The notes under the pieces are model-generated. The model did no database searches, was not told the DNA's origin, and was given only the letters and a program-made list of their open reading frames with translations. A stretch of DNA of 6,101 bases from contig CAIMKO010000370.1 in NCBI GenBank assembly GCA_903841915.1, positions 1 to 6,101 on the forward strand, in the 5' to 3' direction. The number at the start of each line of letters is the position of its first letter. Within the stretch, counting starts at the first letter, position 1. Of this stretch, positions 1-5,781 are shown one piece after another. This DNA is from an uncultured Chitinophagaceae bacterium. Lineage in GTDB: Bacteria; Bacteroidota; Bacteroidia; Chitinophagales; Chitinophagaceae. The position numbers and the translations under genes were made by a program.

Positions 1-485
1 AAAGCTCTTGCATAACCCTCAGTGTACAATTCAATTCTATCTGTTCCTGTTAGGGCTGCTGCTTCTACCATTTCGATCACCGGATCAACAAATAAGGAAA
101 CACGGATGCCGGCATTCTTAAAAACAGAAACAATATTTATAAGATAATCTTTGTGTTGCACGGTATCCCAGCCATGATCGCTGGTCAATTGTCCCAATGC
201 ATCGGGCACCAATGTTACCTGATCGGGCCTTGTTTCTAAAACAAGGTCAATGAATTTCTGTTCCCTGCAATTGCCTTCGATATTAAATTCTGTGGTGATG
301 ATCTTTTTAATTTCACGGGTATCGTTGTAACGGATATGTCTTTCATCAGGACGGGGATGAACAGTGATGCCATCAGCGCCGAAACGTTGTGCATCCATCG
401 CAATCTTTATTAGATCGGGATTATTACCGCCTCTTGAATTGCGCAGTGTTGCAAACTTATTGACGTTCACGCTTAATTTGGTCAT
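1..485 (-). CDS. pdxJ: Pyridoxine 5'-phosphate synthase PdxJ (3' part cut by window edge)
   Basis: PdxJ condenses 3-amino-2-oxopropyl phosphate (1-amino-acetone 3-phosphate) with 1-deoxyxylulose 5-phosphate to form pyridoxine 5'-phosphate, the ring-closing step of DXP-dependent vitamin B6 synthesis; it is a cytoplasmic TIM-barrel enzyme. About 161 codons are present out of a usual length near 240, so the C-terminal third, with the late catalytic histidine, lies outside. Visible motifs: NVNKFATLRNSRGG (residues 7-20; R18 matches E. coli R20), GADGITVHPRPDERHIR (36-52; H43, R45 and H50 match known active-site positions), NIEGN (68-72; E70 matches the catalytic glutamate), TLVPDALGQLTSDHGWDT and VSLFVDP. 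The HPRPDERHIRY and GQLTSxHGWDT wording is the form I associate with Bacteroidota. The start is the ATG at 483-485, because family members begin two or three residues before this beta strand. A -7-like box lies only four bases upstream. The gene is separated by a terminator from the DUF1761 gene, so it probably has its own promoter. Confidence 0.96.
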   Translation of the reverse strand, partial: MTKLSVNVNKFATLRNSRGGNNPDLIKIAMDAQRFGADGITVHPRPDERHIRYNDTREIKKIITTEFNIEGNCREQKFIDLVLETRPDQVTLVPDALGQLTSDHGWDTVQHKDYLINIVSVFKNAGIRVSLFVDPVIEMVEAAALTGTDRIELYTEGYARA

Positions 486-489
486 GCGA

Positions 490-497
490 CAAATGTA
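490..497 (-). promoter_or_regulatory. Candidate -7 box of pdxJ, very close to the start codon
   Basis: On the minus strand this reads TACATTTG, an exact match to the Bacteroidota -7 consensus TAnnTTTG. Only four bases separate it from the pdxJ ATG, so transcription would begin at or next to the start codon, giving a leaderless or nearly leaderless mRNA. No TTTG -33 element sits at the usual spacing of about 20 bp; the nearest TTTG is 27 bp upstream. The call rests on the box match alone. Confidence 0.4.
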
Positions 498-578
498 ATA
501 CGATTTAAAGATTCTTCTGTACAGCAAATAGAAAGAGAGCTTCGATTTTATCAGGATAAACTTTGAATAGAAAGGATG

Positions 579-592
579 TTATCAATTGATAA
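579..592. promoter_or_regulatory. 14-bp perfect palindrome, possible operator
   Basis: TTATCAATTGATAA is a perfect inverted repeat lying between the terminator of the DUF1761 gene and the pdxJ start, about 95-107 bases upstream of the pdxJ ATG. Such symmetry could be a binding site for a dimeric regulator, but the region is A/T-rich and no second copy was noticed in the window. Function is unproven. Confidence 0.2.
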
Positions 593-597
593 GCCTT

Positions 598-636
598 AAA
601 AAACAAAACCTGCTGCTTTTGCAAACAACAGGTTTT
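598..636 (-). terminator. Rho-independent terminator of the DUF1761 gene
   Basis: Two 11-base arms (605-615 and 626-636, AAAACCTGCTG and CAACAGGTTTT on the plus strand) pair around a 10-base loop. On the minus strand the single non-Watson-Crick position becomes a G-U wobble and the hairpin is followed by GTTTTTT (604 down to 598), a proper U tract. On the plus strand the same position is a C-A mismatch and the T run is interrupted, so the minus direction is favoured. It lies 20 bases past the DUF1761 stop codon and separates that gene from pdxJ. Confidence 0.8.
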
Positions 637-655
637 TAGATTTTTCCAAATTCAT

Positions 656-1078
656 TTATTGCCATCCTGCTAAAATAGCTCCTGCAACTGCAATACCAAC
701 AACATGATAACCGCAGTCGATAAGATATAAAGCCAATGATTTTCTGGTATACAAGTAATTGATACTAATTGTTGCAGATGAAATTGTTAAGCCAACCAGT
801 AAGCCTAATTTGATTCCGCCCAATGCATTTACTGCCGGAAGGATCTGCAGTAAAACTGCTAAACCAAAAGAGATGATGAACATGAAAACAAAACTTCCGC
901 CCATTGTGACTGCCATTCCTTTTTTTATAGCGGGATCATTAAAATCCAAATTGACAAGTTTCATCCATTTTTTGGCGAATAAAACAGGACTGTACCAAAC
1001 TGATCCGAGGGCAAAATAAGCAATAGCCGCAACAACGACGTGCAGCCAATTGATGTGGGATAATACTTCATTAAACAT
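656..1078 (-). CDS. DUF1761 family small integral membrane protein
   Basis: A 140-residue hydrophobic protein of unknown function, matching the DUF1761 pattern. Four likely membrane helices are visible at about residues 11-30, 58-80, 86-108 and 115-137. The first helix carries the family-like stretch ALGSVWYSPVLFAKKW (23-38), and a short charged loop (about 36-54, with DFNDPAIKKG) follows it. The frame stays open upstream to an ATG at 1145-1147. I prefer the ATG at 1076-1078, because the protein then begins MFNEVLSHINWLHVVV, as DUF1761 proteins usually do, because the extra 23 residues look unlike a signal, and because a promoter-like pair (1111-1117 and 1138-1140) would lie inside the longer version. 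The gene is divergent from the UbiD-family gene and ends at its own terminator, so it appears monocistronic. Family assignment is from recognised sequence pattern; no role can be inferred. Confidence 0.85.
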   Translation of the reverse strand: MFNEVLSHINWLHVVVAAIAYFALGSVWYSPVLFAKKWMKLVNLDFNDPAIKKGMAVTMGGSFVFMFIISFGLAVLLQILPAVNALGGIKLGLLVGLTISSATISINYLYTRKSLALYLIDCGYHVVGIAVAGAILAGWQ

Positions 1079-1110
1079 ATGGTTAGTTTTAGTTGGTGAA
1101 GAATGTTCTA

Positions 1111-1140
1111 CAAGGTAAAAACATTTTTTGATGATTACAA
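1111..1140 (-). promoter_or_regulatory. Candidate promoter of the DUF1761 gene
   Basis: On the minus strand TTG (1140-1138) is followed after exactly 20 bases by TACCTTG (1117-1111), similar to the Bacteroidota -33 TTG and -7 TAnnTTTG elements but one T short in the -7 box. Transcription would start about 25-30 bases before the ATG at 1078, which supports that start over the upstream one at 1147. The match is imperfect. Confidence 0.3.
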
Positions 1141-1161
1141 TAGGCAATTGGGGGAGATGAT

Positions 1162-1169
1162 TAACTTCG
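1162..1169 (+). promoter_or_regulatory. Candidate -7 box of the UbiD-family gene
   Basis: TAACTTCG matches TAnnTTTG at all but one position and is followed by C, as at several other starts in this window. It would give a leader of roughly 30-35 bases before the ATG at 1207. No good -33 element is visible. The leader near the ATG is T/A-rich (TTTTAATAATT) without a Shine-Dalgarno sequence. Confidence 0.25.
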
Positions 1170-1206
1170 CCTGCAACTATTTCATGATCGCTTTGTTTTA
1201 ATAATT

Positions 1207-3072
1207 ATGCAGTATCGTTCATTAGAAGATTGTTTGATTGATCTGGAGAAGAATGGCCAGTTGGTCCGCATTAAAGAAGAGGTTGATCCTTATCTGGAAA
1301 TGGCATCCATTCATTTGCGGGTGTATGAAGCTGGGGGACCGGCATTATTATTTGAAAATGTAAAGGGAACTAAATTCAGGGCAGCATCCAATATTTTCGG
1401 AACCCTTGAAAGAAGCAAATTCTTATTCCGAGATACTTTTAGTTTGGTACAACAGATCATTGAATTGAGAAATGATCCCATCAAAGCCATTAAGCATCCT
1501 TTCAAAAATTTGCAGGCAGGATTGGCAGCATGGAAATCACTACCCCGAAAAAATCCTAGTTCAAGACCCATACTTTTTGAAGAAATTAAGATATCTGACC
1601 TTCCATTGATCCATCACTGGTCAAAAGACGGGGGTGCTTTTATTACATTACCACAGGTCTATACGGAGGACATAGATGCCCCGGGTATCATGAAATCTAA
1701 TCTAGGCATGTATCGTGTGCAATTGAACGGTAATGAATATGAATTAAATAAAGAGATCGGATTGCACTATCAGTTGCACAGAGGTATCGGTGTTCATCAA
1801 ACAAAAGCCAATAAAAAAGGGTTGCCATTAAAGGTTAGTTGCTTTATAGGTGGCCCCCCGGCTCATTCATTAGCAGCGGTAATGCCATTGCCTGAAGGGG
1901 TAAGTGAAATTAATTTTGCAGGATTGATAGGGGGAAGGCGCTTCAATTATTTTTATGAAGAGGGTTTTTGCATTAGTGCTGATGCTGATTTTGTCATTAC
2001 TGGAGAGATCTATCCTGAAGAAAATAAGCCCGAAGGTCCTTTTGGTGATCATCTCGGTTATTATTCCTTGCAACATCCTTTTCCTTTGATGCGTGTGCAT
2101 AAAGTATATGCCAGGAAAAATGCGATATGGCCATTCACGGTGGTTGGGCGACCGCCACAGGAAGATACCAGTTTCGGTCATTTGATCCATGATTTAACAG
2201 GCAATGCGATCCCTCAGGAAATTAATGGCTTAAAAGAAGTGCATGCAGTAGATGCTGCAGGTGTGCATCCTTTACTGTTGGCGATCGGCAGTGAACGCTA
2301 TACGCCATACAGCCCAACAAAACAACCGGCAGAACTTTTGACCATTGCCAATCATATTTTGGGAACCGGGCAATTAAGTCTCGCAAAATTCTTATTCATT
2401 ACTGCGGATGACAGCAAACAATTAAGTACGCATCGTGTCAGTGAATTCCTGCAATATGTTCTGGAAAGGATCGACTTAACCAGAGATGTTCATTTTTATA
2501 CCAATACCACAATTGATACTTTAGATTATTCAGGTACTTCCCTTAATAGTGGCAGTAAAGTGGTGTTTGCTGCTTATGGAGAAAAGAAGAGAGATTTATG
2601 TACAGTAATTCCAGAAGCGCTCAAATCATTGAACGGATTCAGCAATCCTCAGCTAGCCATACCTGGTGTGATAGCACTGCAGACTGATCCATTTTCAACG
2701 TATGATACTGCAAAAAAAGAAGTTAGTTCATTAAATGAGCAAGTGCCGACTCCCGACCTGCCTACCGGACAGGCAGGCTCCCGACTCCCGACTTGCGTTT
2801 TAATTATTCTCTGCGATGACGCATCATTCACTGCTGCCGATCTCCGCAATTTTGTCTGGGTAACATTTACGCGTTGTAATCCTTCGCATGATATCTATGG
2901 GATCGGTGAATTTAGCATTCATAAGCATTGGGGCTGCACAGGTCCATTGGTCATTGATGCCCGGATAAAGCCGCATCATGCACCACCTGTTCTATTGGAT
3001 CCTGCAGTGGAAAAGAAGGTAGACAGGATCTTTGAAAAGGGAGGGAGTTTATATCAAATAACTATGACCTAA
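1207..3072 (+). CDS. UbiD family prenylated-FMN-dependent decarboxylase with an in-frame repeat insert
   Basis: UbiD-family enzymes reversibly decarboxylate aromatic, heteroaromatic or unsaturated acids using prenylated FMN supplied by a UbiX-type prenyltransferase; no ubiX is present here. The 621-residue protein starts with the typical MQYRSLEDCLIDLEKNGQLV. Motifs in order: SNLGMYR (164-170; N165 a likely metal ligand, R170 a likely catalytic arginine), LHYQLHRG (186-193), ITGEIYPEE (264-272; E267 a likely metal ligand), PEGPFGDHLGYY (275-286; E276 and D281 completing a putative R-E-D triad), then SFTAADLRNFVWVTFTRCNP and HKHWGCTGPLVIDARIKPHHAP near the C-terminus. All key residues are intact, so it is probably active. 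The substrate is unknown: Bacteroidota use menaquinone rather than ubiquinone, so I give no ubiD symbol. The oddity is residues about 514-529 (PTPD-LPTGQAG-SRLPT), encoded by a palindromic repeat. It raises length slightly above the roughly 600-610 I would expect. The gene appears monocistronic; no clear terminator follows. Confidence 0.93.
   Translation: MQYRSLEDCLIDLEKNGQLVRIKEEVDPYLEMASIHLRVYEAGGPALLFENVKGTKFRAASNIFGTLERSKFLFRDTFSLVQQIIELRNDPIKAIKHPFKNLQAGLAAWKSLPRKNPSSRPILFEEIKISDLPLIHHWSKDGGAFITLPQVYTEDIDAPGIMKSNLGMYRVQLNGNEYELNKEIGLHYQLHRGIGVHQTKANKKGLPLKVSCFIGGPPAHSLAAVMPLPEGVSEINFAGLIGGRRFNYFYEEGFCISADADFVITGEIYPEENKPEGPFGDHLGYYSLQHPFPLMRVHKVYARKNAIWPFTVVGRPPQEDTSFGHLIHDLTGNAIPQEINGLKEVHAVDAAGVHPLLLAIGSERYTPYSPTKQPAELLTIANHILGTGQLSLAKFLFITADDSKQLSTHRVSEFLQYVLERIDLTRDVHFYTNTTIDTLDYSGTSLNSGSKVVFAAYGEKKRDLCTVIPEALKSLNGFSNPQLAIPGVIALQTDPFSTYDTAKKEVSSLNEQVPTPDLPTGQAGSRLPTCVLIILCDDASFTAADLRNFVWVTFTRCNPSHDIYGIGEFSIHKHWGCTGPLVIDARIKPHHAPPVLLDPAVEKKVDRIFEKGGSLYQITMT
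2746..2792. repeat. GC-rich palindromic REP/MITE-like element inside the UbiD-family gene
   Basis: A perfect inverted repeat CCTGCCT (2757-2763) and AGGCAGG (2771-2777) surrounds the 7-base loop ACCGGAC. Direct repeats flank it: CTCCCGAC occurs at 2750-2757, 2778-2785 and 2785-2792, and the longer CCGACTCCCGAC at 2746-2757 and 2781-2792. The segment is much richer in G+C than the surrounding gene. In the frame of the host gene it reads PTPD-LPTGQAG-SRLPT (residues 514-529), a stretch that does not look like UbiD sequence. From memory, similar palindromes giving translated PTGQAG-like or GRQAG-like phrases recur in Bacteroidota genomes; I could not verify that here. Repeat status is therefore partly inferred from a single copy. 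Confidence 0.7.
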
Positions 3073-3230
3073 TATCAAAAAACGAAATAAAAAAGCATTT
3101 TAGTGATATTTGTTATTAAATTATCAACAAGAAGCAGTTTTGATGCAGCTTTTCAGCCCAATAAATAATCTATCTTTATAATGTAGGAGAATTGACTAAT
3201 TTTCTATATTTTTACCGCAACTTGACTTAA
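3073..3230. other. Intergenic A/T-rich region with weak promoter-like boxes
   Basis: The 158 bases between the UbiD-family gene and the DUF6089 gene contain no supported small gene and no convincing hairpin plus T-run terminator. Two sequences resemble -7 boxes: TATCTTTA (3171-3178) and TATTTTTA (3207-3214). The second is followed by CCGC, much like the box before the DHH gene, and would give a leader of about 12 bases. Both end in A where the consensus has G, so they are weak candidates for driving the DUF6089 gene. Confidence 0.35.
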
Positions 3231-4127
3231 ATGAATTTTAACCGGAAAATATATCTTGCTTTATTCATAAGCTTTTTGGGCTTAACCAGTTATGCACAAG
3301 ATGTGAGACTTACAGTTGGTACTGGTGTAAGTTCTTATTACGGAGATTTAATAAGAGAAAATTCAGCTCTTTTGAAACAAACTTCCCCTGCATTCAGTTT
3401 CGGGGCAACCTATGATATTCAGTCACAACTTCGTGCAAGGTTAAATGTTTCCTTAATGAGCGTTAAAGGAGATGATAAACTTTCCAAAGATGCAAATCTC
3501 CGAGCTCGTAATTTAAATTTCAAAACCAATATTTGGGAAGTTGCATTGATGGGAGAATATGATTTTCTTGACAGGGAATCCTATAATATTGTTCCATATG
3601 TATTTACCGGCATTGGTGTTTATCATTTTAATCCATACACGAATGATAGTATTGCAGGAAAAGTATTTCTGCATGATGTTGGAACGGAAGGTCAGTATTT
3701 AGGCTTGCCGGGTTATCCCAAACCATACAGCCGTACTCAAATTGATATACCTTTCGGTTTTGGCATACGGTATGAAGTTTCAGAAAGCGTGTCTCTGGCT
3801 TTGGAAATGAATTACAGGTTTTTATTTACTGATTATCTTGATGATGTGAGTACGAAATATGTAAATCCCACTTCTTTATTTTATTCTTCCAGTTATTACA
3901 CAGCCAATAGTAATTATTATGCTGATCTGGCCGCAAGACTTGGTTTTAAAGCTGAGGATCCTAAAAATCAAATTACTTATCCGAGAGGAAATCCAAATAA
4001 AAATGACAGATATTACTCCATACAAATTACTGCAACATTTAAGTTAGAGAATTTCTCATTATTTGGATTAGGCAGCAGTCCATTTGGTGGCGGTGGCTAT
4101 AACAGCAGCAGGCATTACACTTATTAA
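3231..4127 (+). CDS. DUF6089 family outer-membrane beta-barrel protein
   Basis: A 298-residue secreted protein of a family I know from Bacteroidota; its function is not established. Residues 1-22 form a signal peptide (basic MNFNRK, hydrophobic IYLALFISFLGLTS, cleavage likely after SYA before QDV). The mature part shows alternating-residue strands typical of a small outer-membrane barrel. Landmarks of DUF6089 are visible: SSYYGDL (34-40), the RARNLNFKTNIWEVAL segment (91-106), PYVFTGIGVYHFNP (122-135), GTEGQ (151-155), DIPFGFGIRYEV (172-183) and FTDYLDDVSTKY (199-210), followed by a final strand SIQITATFKL (263-272). Beyond this lies a Gly/aromatic tail (GLGSSPFGGGGY and onward, 279-298) that differs from the usual barrel end. 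The start fits the signal peptide exactly. It is a single gene ending 20 bases before a strong palindromic terminator shared with the convergent ndk. Confidence 0.88.
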   Translation: MNFNRKIYLALFISFLGLTSYAQDVRLTVGTGVSSYYGDLIRENSALLKQTSPAFSFGATYDIQSQLRARLNVSLMSVKGDDKLSKDANLRARNLNFKTNIWEVALMGEYDFLDRESYNIVPYVFTGIGVYHFNPYTNDSIAGKVFLHDVGTEGQYLGLPGYPKPYSRTQIDIPFGFGIRYEVSESVSLALEMNYRFLFTDYLDDVSTKYVNPTSLFYSSSYYTANSNYYADLAARLGFKAEDPKNQITYPRGNPNKNDRYYSIQITATFKLENFSLFGLGSSPFGGGGYNSSRHYTY

Positions 4128-4147
4128 TTTCAATGATCTTTATAAAT

Positions 4148-4185
4148 AAAAAGAGGATGCAATAATTATTGCATCCTCTTTTTTT
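4148..4185. terminator. Bidirectional terminator between DUF6089 gene and ndk
   Basis: Positions 4148-4183 form a perfect 36-bp palindrome with 18-bp arms. The core AGAGGATGCAAT pairs with ATTGCATCCTCT and is bordered by A runs on the left and T runs on the right. Each strand therefore reads hairpin then U tract. It lies 20 bases past the DUF6089 stop and about 20 bases past the ndk stop, so it should end both convergent transcripts. Confidence 0.92.
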
Positions 4186-4202
4186 ATAGGTATCTTCTTT
4201 GA

Positions 4203-4619
4203 TTAGAAACGTTCTAATTTCGAAAAGAAAAAGTCTCCTTCAATTAATGCATTCTCATCGCTGTCACTTCCGTGCACTGCGTTTTCAGCGATAGATGTGG
4301 CAAATCTTTTGCGAATGGTTCCTTCTTCTGCATTTGCAGGATTGGTTGCTCCGATCAATTTTCTGAAATCAGCCACTGCATTCTCTTTTTCTAATATTGC
4401 TGCGATGATGGGGCCACTACTCATATAATCTACCAACTCTCCGTAAAAGGGTCTTTCTTTATGAATGGCATAGAATTCACCTGCCTGTCCGGGTGTTAAT
4501 TTTGTCCATTTTAAAGCTTTAACACTAAAACCGGCCTTAATGATCTGGTCTAAAATAGCGCCTGTATGTCCCTTAGAAGTAGCATCAGGTTTAATCATTG
4601 TAAAAGTTCTGTTACTCAT
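4203..4619 (-). CDS. ndk: Nucleoside diphosphate kinase
   Basis: Ndk transfers the gamma phosphate from ATP to other nucleoside diphosphates through a phosphohistidine intermediate, balancing cytoplasmic NTP and dNTP pools. The 138-residue length is normal for the bacterial enzyme. Visible features: TFTMIKPDA at the N-terminus (5-13; K10 nucleotide-binding), HKERPFYGELVDYMSSGP (53-70, the Kpn-loop region), GATNPANAEEGTIRKRFA (90-107; T92 and R103 phosphate contacts), and the signature ENAVHGSDS (112-120) with catalytic H116. The C-terminus FFFSKLERF is a plausible family end. The start ATG at 4617-4619 gives the standard short N-terminus; the bases before it (TGAAAAAATGAAATT) are A-rich without a Shine-Dalgarno. 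It is transcribed alone, divergent from the DHH gene, and ends at the shared palindromic terminator. The stretch TPGQAG (42-47) shares 13 bases with the repeat in the UbiD-family gene, probably by chance. Confidence 0.97.
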   Translation of the reverse strand: MSNRTFTMIKPDATSKGHTGAILDQIIKAGFSVKALKWTKLTPGQAGEFYAIHKERPFYGELVDYMSSGPIIAAILEKENAVADFRKLIGATNPANAEEGTIRKRFATSIAENAVHGSDSDENALIEGDFFFSKLERF

Positions 4620-4643
4620 AATTTCATTTTTTCAATTTCGCTG

Positions 4644-4651
4644 CAAAATTA
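4644..4651 (-). promoter_or_regulatory. Candidate -7 box of ndk
   Basis: On the minus strand this reads TAATTTTG, an exact match to TAnnTTTG, followed by CAGC. It would give a leader of about 20 bases before the ndk ATG at 4619. No clear TTG is found at the -33 position. Confidence 0.5.
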
Positions 4652-4748
4652 ATGCATTTGAAATTCTTTTTTTGAATTCGAATGTTACACATTTGCAAAC
4701 TATTCTCATTTAAAATCAAAAACAGCACATTCTAAGACCTAATTCCTC

Positions 4749-4756
4749 TATTTTTG
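4749..4756 (+). promoter_or_regulatory. Candidate -7 box of the DHH phosphoesterase operon
   Basis: TATTTTTG is an exact match to the TAnnTTTG -7 consensus and is followed by CCGC. It ends ten bases before the ATG at 4767, so the leader would be only about five bases. The -33 element is not evident. With the ndk box it makes a divergent promoter pair in a 147-base intergenic region. Confidence 0.5.
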
Positions 4757-4766
4757 CCGCCATTGT

Positions 4767-5774
4767 ATGAAACCTATCACAGAATTTTATCCTCAGCTAA
4801 CTGAACTAAAGAAAGTTGTCATTACAACGCATCAGAAACCCGATGGAGATGCCATGGGGTCTGCTTTAGGGCTTTTTCATTTCCTAAAAAGGCTTGGACA
4901 TGATGTAACCGTGATCTCACCTACCAATTGGGCTGATTTTTTAGACTGGATGCCCGGCACTGCTCAGGTCATCGATTTTGAAATGAGTCGTGACAAAGCT
5001 AAAAAGATAATTAAGGAAGCAGGTTTGATATTTTGTCTGGATTTTAATATCCTCCATCGCACCAAGAATATGGAGAAACCCTTGGAAGAAGCAACATGCA
5101 TCAAAATATTGATCGATCATCATCAGCAACCGCAGGAAGAAGCATTTGATTACGGAATTAGTGATTCCGGCAAAAGCAGCACCTGTGAAATGGTATATGA
5201 TTTTATTCTTCAGTCAGGTCATTCTGATCAATTGAATCTGGATATTGCGACCTGTTTATATACCGGTGTAATGACGGATACAGGTTCTTTTCGCTTTCCA
5301 TCCACCAAACCATCGGTACACAGAATGATCGCTCATTTAAAGGAATTGGGTCTGGAGCATACTCCCATTCACGATCATATTTATGATAATTTCCTGGAAA
5401 ACAGATTAAGATTCATCGGTAACGCATTGCTGAACCGGATGGATGTTCTCTATGAATACAATACAGCCCTAATGTATATCCCTAAGTCTGATATCCTCAA
5501 ATACGATATTAAAACAGGCGATTCCGAGGGATTGGTCAATTATCTGCTCACCATACAGGGAATTAAGTTCGGTGCAATCGTTATAGACAGGGATGAGGAA
5601 AGAAAATGGAGCTTTCGTAGCAAAGGTAACTTTGATGTTAATACATTTGCACGCCTACATTTTGAAGGCGGGGGACATTTTAATGCGGCAGGTGGAAGAA
5701 GCAGTGAATCTTTGGAACAAACAGTTAAAAAATTTTATCAGGTAATAAAACAATACGAAAATCAACTTCAATAA
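4767..5774 (+). CDS. DHH/DHHA1 phosphoesterase, NrnA-like (nanoRNase / pAp phosphatase)
   Basis: Members of this family are cytoplasmic Mn-dependent phosphodiesterases that degrade very short RNAs and, in many bacteria, dephosphorylate 3'-phosphoadenosine 5'-phosphate; some relatives cleave cyclic dinucleotides. The 335-residue protein has the usual NrnA length and two-domain order. The DHH domain shows THQKPDGDAMGS (21-32; H22, D26 and D28 as metal ligands), LIFCLDFN (87-94; D92), the name-giving DHH (117-119), and GVMTDTGSFRF (167-177; D171). The C-terminal DHHA1 domain ends in FEGGGHFNAAGG (299-310), the substrate-binding GGGH motif. All expected catalytic residues are present. There is no N-terminal PAS/GGDEF part or membrane segment, so a GdpP-type enzyme is excluded. 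Its substrate preference cannot be read from sequence, so I leave the symbol blank although nrnA is the likely name. It is the first gene of an apparent operon with the lipoprotein starting seven bases after its stop. Confidence 0.93.
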   Translation: MKPITEFYPQLTELKKVVITTHQKPDGDAMGSALGLFHFLKRLGHDVTVISPTNWADFLDWMPGTAQVIDFEMSRDKAKKIIKEAGLIFCLDFNILHRTKNMEKPLEEATCIKILIDHHQQPQEEAFDYGISDSGKSSTCEMVYDFILQSGHSDQLNLDIATCLYTGVMTDTGSFRFPSTKPSVHRMIAHLKELGLEHTPIHDHIYDNFLENRLRFIGNALLNRMDVLYEYNTALMYIPKSDILKYDIKTGDSEGLVNYLLTIQGIKFGAIVIDRDEERKWSFRSKGNFDVNTFARLHFEGGGHFNAAGGRSSESLEQTVKKFYQVIKQYENQLQ

Positions 5775-5781
5775 TCAAAAA

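Noticed and set aside
1079..1147. N-terminal 23-residue extension of the DUF1761 protein (start at 1147)
   Set aside because: The downstream ATG gives the family-typical N-terminus, and a promoter-like pair lies within the extension.
1870..2190. Minus-strand open frame of about 106 codons
   Set aside because: It lies antisense to the most conserved catalytic part of the UbiD-family gene and shows no protein-like features.
2711..2718. A-run in the UbiD-family gene as a frameshift or slippage site
   Set aside because: The frame continues unbroken into conserved C-terminal motifs, so no frameshift is needed.
2649..2849. Open frame on the minus strand across the palindromic repeat
   Set aside because: It is antisense to conserved UbiD coding sequence on both sides and exists mainly because the GC-rich repeat lacks stop codons; it has no recognisable domain or start signal.
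3073..3118. Possible terminator after the UbiD-family gene (ATATCA and TGATAT arms)
   Set aside because: Only six A/T-rich pairs with a loop of about 30 bases and no following T tract; too weak to call.
4620..4766. Possible small RNA or riboswitch between ndk and the DHH gene
   Set aside because: The region is A/T-rich, without a stable GC-containing hairpin, and is accounted for by two divergent -7 boxes with short leaders.
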